A stretch of 64,000 nucleotides of DNA from Gracilariopsis chorda (lineage: Eukaryota > Rhodophyta > Florideophyceae > Gracilariales > Gracilariaceae). Position numbers and translations under genes: made by a program. The notes under the pieces were generated by a model. The model had not been told where the DNA came from, searched no databases, and saw only the letters and a program-made list of their open reading frames with translations. Shown in pieces: positions 34,110-44,124 of the stretch. The stretch lies in the NCBI GenBank assembly GCA_003194525.1, contig NBIV01000194.1:1-64000 (forward strand), read 5' to 3'. Every line of letters starts with the position of its first letter. Positions within the stretch are counted from its first letter, which is position 1.

Positions 34110-34643
34110 ATGAGGCACCACATCATGATTACGTTTGCCCTTCTCGCTTTCTTCACGACTCTGGTATCATCGTCCACGTTCCCAAGAGTTGTTCCATATT
34201 ATCCCGCACTCATGTTGCCACCATCGCCGGAACCATCACCACAACCCTCCGATCCTTTAGTAATCGCATGCAGAAATACTTCGTGTCACAGCACCTTGGG
34301 GGAATTCATTTGCGTCAATCATGACAACAGCACTGCCATTCCTCCACCAGGTCTCACACGTCTACTCTTTGCTGAACAATTTAGTGTTTTCGAAGAACTC
34401 AACTTCCAATACCAGGCAATGGTACCATCTTTGTTTGTGGACTGGGGTTTCCTGGGATTCATTCCATGGCAGTCCATCGGGAACAATCGGACAAGCCGAG
34501 TACATTGCCAGGTCCGCACTGTTCTTCTGGTTGGCAAGCCATTTGTCGGTTCTCCAGAAACTGGATGGTGCTGCCCTCCGTGTACGTGGCTGTCGGGCCA
34601 GATATCAAAACCACCAAGCTTTCTATGTTGTGGTATATGTTAA
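34110..34643 (+). CDS. possible secreted protein with signal peptide, unrecognised
   Basis: An ATG at 34110 opens a 177-codon frame. The first 22 residues (second Met, then ITFALLAFFTTLVSSS) look like a cleavable signal peptide. A Pro/Ser-rich stretch and several cysteines (ACRNTSCHSTLG) follow. Another frame, 34321-34752, looks equally protein-like toward its end (FYVVVYVNAQYVLRPTTK), so an intron or a frame change within the locus is possible. No family was recognised. It could be a host secreted protein gene, but codon support is weak. Confidence 0.35.
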   Translation: MRHHIMITFALLAFFTTLVSSSTFPRVVPYYPALMLPPSPEPSPQPSDPLVIACRNTSCHSTLGEFICVNHDNSTAIPPPGLTRLLFAEQFSVFEELNFQYQAMVPSLFVDWGFLGFIPWQSIGNNRTSRVHCQVRTVLLVGKPFVGSPETGWCCPPCTWLSGQISKPPSFLCCGIC

Positions 34644-34759
34644 CGCTCAATACGTCCTCAGGCCTACGACGAAAGTATCACAAGGTACGAAGGTAACCAT
34701 TTACATACCATTCGTTTACATGGATGATGGTGAGAGCCTGCTTGCCGCGTAATCACTCA

Positions 34760-37689
34760 TTTCTGTGCCAACGGCAAAACAACCTCTGAGTAACACAGAA
34801 GTACCTGTAAGGCCATGAAGACGGACTGCAAGCTTCACTAAAAGGTTTCTCAGACAGTATGGAGTAAGTCACTTCTAAATGTGTCGATCGAAGCAGTAGG
34901 GACACTAATAGAAGGCGAAGCCTGACTTCTCTATAAAGAATAAGCAAGCCCTGTCTTAATATCGCTTCACTAGCAGTAGTGTTGCACTCTGTCTAAACAC
35001 CAGTGAACGTGTGAGGCAAAGACTACCGTTCTGGCCTTTCGACACAAAGAAGGTAAAATCTTTACTGGTGAACATGAAGGTCTTCAGTCATCCTGCCCTT
35101 ACGATGAAACAGAATCGAGGACCCGTTATTACGCATTTTGTTATTCCTACCGTTGCATTGATGAACTACAACTCAGAAGTCACAACAGCGCAAATTAACA
35201 ATCGAGATTTGCTTTCTAAAGCGCTTTCGCAAAAGCTGCTAACGGCGATACGGTGTTGGCAATGTGGTGAGGTGCACGCATATGTGCCCCCATGGAATGT
35301 CAGCCGAGATGTGTTGCCCTTGCTAATTGATGTTATCTTTGGCCAAATGAATTTGCGTTAGCAACAATTTCTGGTGATTTAGTTTTCAGAGCATAGAAAG
35401 TGTCTCTTTGCAATAGGGGTGCGTCGTTTTGCGGATTAAGCTTCTTGTTGGAACTGACGACGCGTTGTGATGCAACCACCACCGGCGGTGACGATAATAG
35501 ATTAGATGGGTTGTAAACTTTGACAAGGGTTAACGTGAAGCCTACAAGGGAGACATACCCTATCGGCAAGAACAAGCGTTCCGAGCTGGAAGCATTGTAC
35601 TGTAATCATGACTTGTTAAGGGTTATACGGGTTGCCTTCTGCTGTCTAAACGATACAAACTTGTTTTTGGTCCGCAGGGATTACCGAGATTGAGGGTGAA
35701 GATGTAGATCTACAGTGAATGTGTTCGCGATTGGGGTTAAGGTTAGTAGTCTCTTTCCTAGATGGGGAAGTCAGTTGAGAATCGCGGGCCTTACCGTCAC
35801 AACTGTCTGCGACGGCGGGATCCAGACGTTGAGTGGTAGAAGGAATAATGTTATCTGCGCTGAACTGGAATGATGATAAGGCTACATCAAGACAGGGGCA
35901 TAACTGACAACTGGTGAGGTACATTCTGTAATTTAGGTACGTCTACGCTTGACCTGAGCAGATAAAGCGGTGATGGATGGTCTTCCTCTCAACACATGGT
36001 GCAAACTGGAAGGAAGCTGGGGAAGAGATGGATGAGAATGCATGCTGCTCATGAAATTGGGTTAGGTAAATTAAGACTGAGCAGCCATGTGCGAGGGTGC
36101 TGTACGCTTGCATTGTTTGTAGGGGAGCACACGTCCTTTGTTGTAGCTGATGATGATGACCAGGCAAATGAGGAGTCTGTTGGCTGCGATGCTGGCGATG
36201 GAGTGAGCGCAGGTTGGATGGTATTGTCTACGCAGTTGTGTTAAAGTGTACTAGCATAAAACTGGAGACGATGGAGTCGTTGACGGATATAGCAGTATGG
36301 TTTGCGTCGACTGACAGCAGTGCTTTTTCTCCGCCAACCCTGCAGTTTGAAAAAGAAAAAGGGGTAAGGGGTCTGTAACAAAGTTGTATGCGTGGGGCAA
36401 CTTTGTTCGGAGTAATGAGCGCAAGCACATCACGACCTGTTCTGTACCAAAGGCACAGACAGGATTGGCAAGGATGGGCGAGACGAACGTATATTAATTG
36501 TGGAGCTCACTACAAAGTATCGCTGGACAAGCTCGCATCAGTGTCTGGCCGGACACTTTTGTAGCCCAGTCGTCTTACATTAATCTGTTTGCTAGTGTCT
36601 ATCGGACCGCTGACCTCATATGAGGTCAAAACAATCAACTTAACCTTTAATTTTAGTTATTTTGATCGGATTTTTTCGCCTTTTGTAGTCCGTATAAGTT
36701 ATGCAACCTGTTTTTGTATAGCAAAAATTCTAAAGCTTCTGTTGTTTATGCTCGGTGAGAAGCAGAAACATAAGACAACCAGATGGTTTAATAGAGAGGT
36801 CCTTGAAAAATATGTCGAATTTACTACAGAGCTTCAGAAAACAGCCTTTCTTGTTATCAAAAACGTAGATTCAAAAACATCGTTTCTGACGCGTGTATGA
36901 AAGGTTCAAAACCTTCAAAAAATAATCATTTGGCAACATTCCATCCGGGCGGATAGACAAGTGTCAAGAAGATGAGGTTGAATCTGTAAGCTGCAGATAG
37001 ATCTGAAGGGATGTATGTGTGTGGCTGTTCGACACGAAACATAACTTGGGTGGAGCTTGCTTGGCACCAGGGTGTTGTGACCAGGAGCGAGTAGAGCAGG
37101 ATTTTGTGCCAATAGGTGGTGTGATTGCGAGGGTGTTGATTAGTAGCCAACGGCTGGTTGTAGCTAGGCGTGTGCTGTGAAAAGATTGGGATTGGATTCG
37201 CATTTTGCGCACATTCAGGGCGGGACGGAGAGGGAGGAGAGGTGATGGTGAAGATAGTGTTGGAATGATGTTGGGGTTCTCTTGGTTGAGGAGAAGTGGG
37301 CTCCTGCTAGACGAGACGACTGGTTGGCACTGTGTGTGTGGGGAACAGGGGTGTAACTGTACAAGGCGCGCTGGAGTTGAGTTTAGTATTCTGGCGGGGG
37401 TAGCGGTTGCTAACCGTTCTTGCTGCGACGAAACAACAACAGAGAGCGCGCGCAGCTCTGCGACGCGCCACGTGTCCAGCGCGCTCAGACGCACTGTCAG
37501 CACGCCGATCTCGCGACGCTTCGCGTGAGCGGCGCTCACTGAGCGCGTGTTGCGCTGAGGGTAGCGCCGCGCCACGTGCGGGGCGCGGCGGCGCTATTGT
37601 TCGCTACGAGTGGACTAAGGAGCGCGGTTTACAATGGGTCGCGCCAGCGCGCGCCCGCCTGAGCGGCGGACCGAGCGCCTAACTAAAAG
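34760..37689. other. no supportable gene
   Basis: Only short frames without recognisable domains are seen (for example 35011-35361 and 36589-36900, both plus). The last 300 bp become strongly CpG-rich, leading into the glycosyltransferase island. Confidence 0.4.
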
Positions 37690-37708
37690 GCTGTTCGCGT
37701 AGAACAGC
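37690..37708. repeat. perfect short hairpin GCTGTTC-GCGTA-GAACAGC
   Basis: A 7-bp stem with a 5-nt loop, about 380 bp beyond the stop of the minus-strand glycosyltransferase. It could be a 3'-end structure or chance. Confidence 0.4.
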
Positions 37709-37774
37709 GCTACTTACCGTCACAAAGCCTCCGTCTCCGTAACAACAGGGAGGGCTGTGCTTCCCTCCCCACCG

Positions 37775-37789
37775 CCCCCCCCCCCCCCC
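37775..37789. repeat. C15 homopolymer run
   Basis: Fifteen consecutive C (plus strand), downstream of the glycosyltransferase gene. Confidence 0.9.
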
Positions 37790-38090
37790 TCCCCCGCGGC
37801 CTCCTCCGCTGCCTTCCGCCCCCGCCTCCCCCTCCCCACGCGGATCCCAGAAAAACTAAAACAAGTGTCGAAAAAATCGAAGCCTCCACATCACCATGTC
37901 GCCATCCAGGATGCAAAACAACAGTCCCGCACCCCCGCCAACCCCGGCGCCGCCCCGCCCGCGCGCAACAACCAAACAAAATAACGTTACAGCAACGCAC
38001 ACAAATAGCAACAACAACAACAAAGGCAAACCAAACCAAAGCCCAGCCACCTACCCAGCCACTCCAAAACATCTGAGTCCTTCCACCGCT

Positions 38091-39814
38091 TCAAGCCGGT
38101 ACGGGTGGTACACCACGAACGTCATCATCCTCCCCAAGTACAACCACATGACCTGCTTGCCCACTTTCCAAGTCAACGTTCCCCTCGTCCGCGCTTTCTT
38201 GCGACGAGCTTTCCTCCTCGTCCTCGTCCTTGTCGGCGTTGGCCGACTTCTGCACCACATGGAACCCCTTCCCGTTCTCAGTGCACCCCGCAAAGATCGC
38301 CATAACTATGCTCACCACCTCGAGCAGCAGGCAGAACGGCAGCGCAATCAGCATAGCAATCGTCCAAAGAGGAACCTGCCACCACTTGGTTCCATGTTCC
38401 CTCATGTTGCAGATCAGCCCGCTCATGTACACCAGCGACGAAACAGCCACCACAAAGTTAGTGAGAAGTCGGATGGAAAGCGGCACGGGGATTTGAAACA
38501 CCCACAACGCCACCATGTACGCCAGCTGAATCGGCAGAACGAGCGGAATAATGAGCCACGAAAACGTACTGTACCCGACAAACAAACGATACCACAGTGA
38601 CACGGGGCATTGCAACACCACTTTGGCAAGCCCGTAGAACCATCGGCGACGCTGCTTAAGAAAGTCCATGATACTCTGCGTGGACTGTTCCTCCAAGTAG
38701 CCGTCGATCCAGCGCGTTCTGTAGCCGTTTTTCATGGCGATTAGCACCCACCACGCGTCCTCTGTAATGCTGCCGGCCGGGCCCAGATCAAAGCCCAGAG
38801 CCGCTTCGGCGTCCTGCCTGCACACGATGAACGCGCCGTGAAGGCCGAACAGAGTGAAGCCCAACTTGTGTTGCAGGTAGAACGTTCCAAAGTCATCTCC
38901 TGTACGACGCATGTCGGCGAGCGTGAGGAAGGGGTGCTGAGCCCATGCGCGGTGGTAGGTAATGGTACCCTGACCGATGCGCTTGAGATCGGCGGTGTGT
39001 TCGCAATTGGCCACAAAGGCAGCGATACCCTTGATGCCACTCGACGTGGGCTGCGTCTCCTCGTCAAGATGCACGACCCACGTGTCGCCGGGCAGCACGG
39101 AGTGTTCACAGGCGTAGTTCAATGCCCTCGCCTTGAACTTTGTATGGTTGGGCGTGTGGTAGGACACCGGCACTTTGAGGTGCACCACGTCCGGATCGAG
39201 CGGCGCTTTGAACACCTCGGCGTCCGTGACGATTTCAATGAGGTAGGGAAACATTGGATTTCTACTCATTTCATTCTGGCATCTGCGAATGGTCTCCATC
39301 AAAACGTCGTTGTTAATGCCGCGAGAGACGATGCGAAAGGCGACGTTGTGCGACGTGGGCGGGATGTCGTCCAGTTTAGTGTTGTAGGAGAACATGAGAC
39401 TGCCTATGAGGGTGGCGAAAGCAGTGGGCAAAGTGATGAGCCAAATGAGGCCGAGGTACGGCGAGGCGACCCACAGGCGCAAGTTTTGTTCGGACAGTCG
39501 GTCTGGAGGCCAGACGAGTTGTTGAATATAGTACATTCCGACAATGATGGCGGCGAGCCATAGCAGCACGAAAAGCCTGTTAAGCGTGATAGGACCAAGA
39601 AAGGAGATGTCTCGAAAGTGCTCGCGGGTGTGGGAGGGTGGGGGAAGCACGAAGGGCGGACATGAGGAGGCTTTCTCTACGTCGGCGTAGTAGGGCGTGG
39701 GGTCGCCGTCCGAGGCGGAGGGGGACGGAGAGGGCGTTGGGGCGGCTTCGTGGGTGGGGTGGTCTTGCGGCTGCAGCACTGGGGGGGGGGGGTGACGTCC
39801 GTGGGCGCGGTCAT
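38091..39814 (-). CDS. egghead/BRE-3-like family 2 glycosyltransferase, membrane protein
   Basis: The open frame (38091-39821) reads a GT2 enzyme of the egghead family. Known members are beta-1,4-mannosyltransferases that extend glucosylceramide in the secretory pathway, and I infer a similar glycolipid or glycan role. Counted on the 576-residue frame: membrane segments about 80-100 and 121-143, and VHLDEET at 250-256 with the D-x-E type metal/donor site. SITEDAWW at 351-358 holds the acceptor-side Asp, and QRRRW is at 390-394. Further membrane segments are at about 415-440, 450-470 and 483-510, with an acidic, Ser-rich tail after 525. The frame has no early in-frame ATG. A well-placed ATG at 39814 lies one frame off, separated by a run of twelve C (39781-39792), so one base more (or two fewer) would join it. 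A homopolymer length error or variation is likely. It is intronless and lies in a GC-rich island. Confidence 0.87.
39781..39792. repeat. G12 run inside the start of the glycosyltransferase gene
   Basis: Twelve G on the plus strand, read as C12 in the gene. It separates the best ATG from the long frame. Confidence 0.9.
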
Positions 39815-39838
39815 TGTGCACGGGGCTAGGAGGGGGGT

Positions 39839-39851
39839 GGGGGGGGGGGGG
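39839..39851. repeat. G13 run in the upstream region of the glycosyltransferase gene
   Basis: Thirteen G on the plus strand, 25 bp upstream of the ATG. A third run, G11, is at 39929-39939, and a C11 run is at 40818-40828. Confidence 0.9.
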
Positions 39852-39951
39852 AAGATGAGGTTAGGGAAGGCGGCGGAGAGGAACGCCTGCTCCGAGGAGG
39901 GAATGGGAGGGGCAAGGGGAGATGTATAGGGGGGGGGGGTAGGGAGTTCCA

Positions 39952-41505
39952 AGCGGCGACTGAAGAGGGTGTGGCCTCACGACAGTCAGCAGCGGAGGGC
40001 AGGGGGGTGTAACGCAGGGGCGGTAGTGGTGGTGGGCAACGGTAAGCAACGGGTGGCGTGGGGCGTGTGCTGTGTTTAGGGAATGCATTACCTGACGATG
40101 GCGCAGCGGCGCGCTACGTGGAACACGCGAGCGCGTGACTGGCGACGCGATGAAACGGCGCGCGACAAGTGGCTCCACTGGCGGGCGGGCTGCGACGCGC
40201 ACTGCGCGCAGCCGTTGAGAGCGCGCTCTTGCGGCGGCGGCGGTACACTCGAGTGTAGACTACCGACGCCGCTTACCTCGCGCAATGGCACGCAGCTCGT
40301 GGCGCACTGGCGGCGGCGGCGGCCGGGCGCTTTCGATACGGTAGGGTTATGTAGTAGTATACTACATAGGATTGCTAACGTGCTTACCTTTGGTGCTCCG
40401 TGTCCCGACCGCAGCGCGCTTCTGTGTGCTCCGTCGTACACAACGCGCGCCAAATTCCCAGTCCGCGAAAAACACGCCGTGCGCGTCGTCGACAACGCTA
40501 CATACTGTACGCTTGGCACGACGGAACGCGCCCGCCCCCTCCTCCGCCGTTACTGTAGCCGTTTGTGCACCTCCCTCTCGGTCCAAGGCGCGTACAATAA
40601 AGGGTTAAAGGGGTATAGGGATACCACCTTTGATCGCACCTCGTTCCCTCATGACGTTCTCCATCCGCACAGACCTCATCGTTGAATCATCCGCTTCTTT
40701 TCCAACATCCGCCCCGCTTGCCCTCCACCCTCTAACACACACGTCCCGCACCGCACACAGTCTCACACTGTCAGGCCCCTAAAACATATTCACAAAACTC
40801 TACTCGGTACGACCTTGCCCCCCCCCCCTTGCATCTGCCCCGCTTGTCGCGTGCATGTAAGCACTGTATTCCACTCGTTCTTCTCTGCACCCTTGTGTCC
40901 ATTTGCCAAACTGTATCCCGTATCATTTCCTTCCCCGCCCTACCCCAGCCCCGTCTTAGACACTAGCCCAAACATACACTGCGTCTTTCTTGCCCGTCGC
41001 CCTTCTCACTTTGACGCACCTCTCCAACTTGTTGCCCACGCCCCCTTAACATCACATCACCCTTTCAACTTGCAACTTGCTGTTGCCTTTCCGCCATTCG
41101 TTTCTGCAGTCACCCCTTCAAAAGCTCCCTCTGTCACTTGCCCGATCTACCTTTGCACCCCTTCTTTCTCATTGCTTGCTGTGCAACGTATTAGCCCTTG
41201 CCGCTTACCGCCGCTGGTCTTGCTTACAACTCTTACTACCTCACACATACCACCCCAATTTATGAGCACCCTCACAACTCATCTCACCCGCCACCGCAAC
41301 TCATACGCAAAGCTGCTGTCCGTCAAACGCAAGTCAATACCATAACCTCTGCCGCTTTTATTTCAAAGCTACTACCGTTGTACAATGTGACACCACAACG
41401 ATACATCCTTCACTAATTCGTTGTTATCATATCAACCCCAGCTCTGCTCATCTCTGCTTGCCTTCACTCCAACCGTTTTGCAGACCACCAGCAACAACAA
41501 CCACA
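39952..41505. other. CpG-rich then pyrimidine-rich stretch, no supportable gene
   Basis: Sequence around 40080-40330 is very rich in GCGC and CGCG, as expected for an unmethylated or promoter-like island. From about 40640 to 41500 the plus strand is C/T-rich and gives long but low-complexity frames that do not look like protein. Confidence 0.5.
40348..40368. repeat. short palindrome TATGTAGTA-GTA-TACTACATA
   Basis: A 9-bp perfect stem with a 3-nt loop at the A/T-rich junction of the CpG-rich upstream region of the glycosyltransferase gene. Confidence 0.6.
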
Positions 41506-41940
41506 CTAGCGCCTACGCCCCACATTTGCTACCGTAGCGCCCACACCAACATTCGTTGCAGCAGTCGCAACAGCCTCTTCAACACCACCGGCATTCACCA
41601 CCCGTCCATCAACCTTGTATTCCTCCACACGCCCTTTCCACGGCCACGGGCCCGCTCCATACTTTTCCAGATACTTCCAGTACCATTTTGGTAGATAAAG
41701 GCACAAACCATAATCACATTTGTCCAAATGCATTCGATGCGGCTTTGGACTTGGCAGCGGTGTCCTTAAATGCCTCCTCTCATCATCGCTGATCGTTATT
41801 GCGTACGGCGGTATCCTGTTAATCCTTGCAATGCCCGACGTTGAGGGTAGTGTCGGAACTGGCGACGGCACTATAGACGCTGTAACCAATTTCAAAAGCG
41901 TCAAGACCAACACCAGTGCGCATGTATGAATCCACTTCAT
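41506..41940 (-). CDS. short predicted secreted protein, unrecognised
   Basis: An ATG at 41940 opens 144 codons. Residues 1-22 (MKWIHTCALVLVLTLLKLVT) form a clear signal peptide with a cleavage-like ASI end. The mature part is Pro-rich, then has a compact aromatic segment with two cysteines (DKCDYGLCLYLPKWYWKYL), and ends in an Ala/Val/Gly-rich tail. There are no introns or neighbours in tandem. No family was recognised. A host extracellular protein is the simplest reading. Confidence 0.5.
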   Translation of the reverse strand: MKWIHTCALVLVLTLLKLVTASIVPSPVPTLPSTSGIARINRIPPYAITISDDERRHLRTPLPSPKPHRMHLDKCDYGLCLYLPKWYWKYLEKYGAGPWPWKGRVEEYKVDGRVVNAGGVEEAVATAATNVGVGATVANVGRRR

Positions 41941-42140
41941 AGGCGGGGGGGCGATGTGTAGATGAAATAGACGAATAAACTCCTCTTCGACGTAGGTGGC
42001 GAAATGTTTTGTGTATGTGATGTGTGCTCTTTTCGGAGACGTTCGTCATGGCGTACCTTCATCCTTTTATAAGCAAAGCGATTTTCATCTCCAAGGAGGG
42101 GGGAAGAACTGTCTTTCTTGTTGGATACAATCAGTATATG

Positions 42141-42731
42141 TCACACCGAGGCTTCATCACAACAGAAGCAAACCACGGACGTTGACATATTTGATTCTTG
42201 ATATACCGACGGCATGCACAACCTGCTTCTAGTTTTTACGCAAACAGCTACTGGCCGGTTCAAAGATCTGTTCCACATGTTCAACGACACTGCACTACCA
42301 GGAGTATCAAACATGTACATGCGTACATTGTGCATTGCTTCATGGAAACACATTTCATGGCTGCCTCTTGATTTGCTAGCTTGCATTTGAAATGGCACAT
42401 GTGGAATATGCATTTGAGGTGAAAACAGTTCTGCAGGCCGCCCAAGCGGTATGATACCATTGCATCCCGCCAACGACCCTAGATAAGCCCTATTTCGGCC
42501 AGGACCATTTAGGCAGATCAGAACTGTAGCCGACCCTGCTCCTCCCTGCCAATCCCAGAATCCTGAGCCAATTTTACTACTATTTTGTTGTTTTTGAGCA
42601 ACTGTTGCGGCTTTAGAGTGAATCGCAGCTATTTGCGCATACCCGTTATTGCACGTGATTTTTATATCTGCTACAAGAGTAAAAAGGGCCTTCGGCCCTA
42701 CCACTCTTTCCCGCAGTTGTGACGTCTGCAT
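42141..42731 (-). CDS. uncertain 196-codon frame, unrecognised
   Basis: A frame from an ATG at 42731 reads a mixed-composition protein (GSGFWDWQGGAGSATVLICLNGPGR can be seen in part). Its first 20 codons lie inside the hairpin repeat at 42686-43410, so its start is doubtful. The later part has reasonable composition, with several Cys and Met. It may be a gene fragment or part of an unidentified element. Confidence 0.28.
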   Translation of the reverse strand: MQTSQLRERVVGPKALFTLVADIKITCNNGYAQIAAIHSKAATVAQKQQNSSKIGSGFWDWQGGAGSATVLICLNGPGRNRAYLGSLAGCNGIIPLGRPAELFSPQMHIPHVPFQMQASKSRGSHEMCFHEAMHNVRMYMFDTPGSAVSLNMWNRSLNRPVAVCVKTRSRLCMPSVYQESNMSTSVVCFCCDEASV

Positions 42732-43410
42732 CTTGCCTGCAAGAAAGAGTGGGAGGGCCGGAGCTTGAGCGCTCACAAACCTGAAAATCAAACGTTTTGG
42801 TTGTCCAAAACGTTTGATTATCATTGGCGCAAAAAGTTGACGCACCAAAAAGAGACTCAAAAAATGAACGTGAAGCACGATTTTCGGTGCTACCGAAGCT
42901 TGCACCAAAAAAAGAGGGACCCTAAATTTGACTAATTTTTAAGGGGTGCAAAGATCGTTGTCACACAAATCCGTTAAATTACAAGGGTAAGAAGGGCCTT
43001 CGGCCCTACCACTCTTTCCTGCAGTTGTGACGTCTGCATCTTGCCTACAGGAAAAAGTCGTAGCACCGCCCTACCACACGTTCCTGCAGTTGTGATATCT
43101 GCATCTTGTTTGCAGGAAAGAGTAGTAGGGCCGCTATACCATTCTTTCCTGCAGTTGTGACGTCTGCATCTTGCCTGCAGAAAGGAGTGATAGGACCGGA
43201 GCTTGAGCGGTCACAAACCTGAGAATCAAACGTTTTAGTTGTCCAAAACGTTTGATTATCATTGGTGCAAAGAGTTGGCGTACCAAAAGGCTCAAGCAAT
43301 GAATGTGGAGCACGATTTTGCGTGGTGGCGCAGTTTGCGCCAAAAAACGAACTCATTCATTTTACTTATTCTTTAAGGGGTGCTAAGGTCGGTTTCGCAC
43401 AAATCCTTAG
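42686..43410. repeat. hairpin-rich tandem repeat array
   Basis: Two long units (42686-42976 and 43133-43410) are near-copies. Four copies of a longer hairpin built on CTCTTTCCTGCAG...CTGCAGGAAAGAG occur, at 42695-42759, 43002-43069, 43068-43132 and 43133-43198. Each long unit also carries a perfect 12-bp stem TCAAACGTTTTG...CAAAACGTTTGA (42788-42817, and 43226-43255 with one mismatch). No coding function is evident. It could be a non-autonomous element with internal amplification. Confidence 0.75.
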
Positions 43411-44124
43411 TTCGGTTAGAGGAAAAATATAAAATGCCTTCGGTAGTGAGCGGCGCTATGCGTCCCGTCTTTTTTGTAGCTTTGTTGATTTAGCAGCGAT
43501 TGGAGGCTCTCCGAGCACTTCGTTCGCTTGCGCTCGCAATAGAGCTTTTAGAACCTTGAGCAGCCGGAACTTCTAAAGTATCTGGAGTCGTATATATTTG
43601 TGTATTTGTACCCATTCTGACTGCAGTGCCACCCAATAAGAGGAAATCACACAACCTTTCTTTCTATGCGAGTACAAACCACTAGAAAACTAGCTTTTTT
43701 ACTGCTTATGCTGAATTAATAAAATTTTAGGGAGGCGTTGCGTCAAATGAGCGTTCTGCATGCGAAAAAGCAGAAATGCAAAGCAATTTTGTAGCACAGC
43801 ACCTCTCGTCAGTCAACAAAACCTCCCTCACACATGAAAGAATCATGAATAGTAAGGGGTTGTTGAGTAAGAAAAACTCGGCATTTGGCCAGAGGCGGCG
43901 CTGCGCGCCACAGTGATGGAGTAATAAAAAGCGGTGAGAAGAAAGAAAGGGCGGAGAAAGAAAAGTCAGAAAAGACGGTACTTTAATTAAATAATGAAGA
44001 ACGCAAGAAGTACGATTAAGGTTGTGGAGAGATAGAGCACTAAATTGATTCAAGCAGCACTGGGGTTGCAAACAAAGGCCGCAGACATAGAATAAATTGG
44101 TTGCACATTCTCGATTGTGAGCTG
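43411..44124. other. Helitron 3' flank, end not identified
   Basis: The Helitron 3' terminus (CTRR with a short hairpin) should lie here on the minus strand, but no convincing end was found. Only short frames otherwise. Confidence 0.4.

Noticed and set aside
38838-39563. 241-codon plus-strand frame opposite the glycosyltransferase
   Set aside because: It mirrors a GC-rich, strongly conserved gene on the minus strand, with no domain of its own.
40815-41345. 176-codon plus-strand frame
   Set aside because: The stretch is a C/T-rich low-complexity region. The product is Pro/Ser/Leu repeats without any motif.
42686-43410. CRISPR-like array
   Set aside because: Repeats are imperfect hairpins of unequal spacing in a eukaryotic context, without unique spacers.
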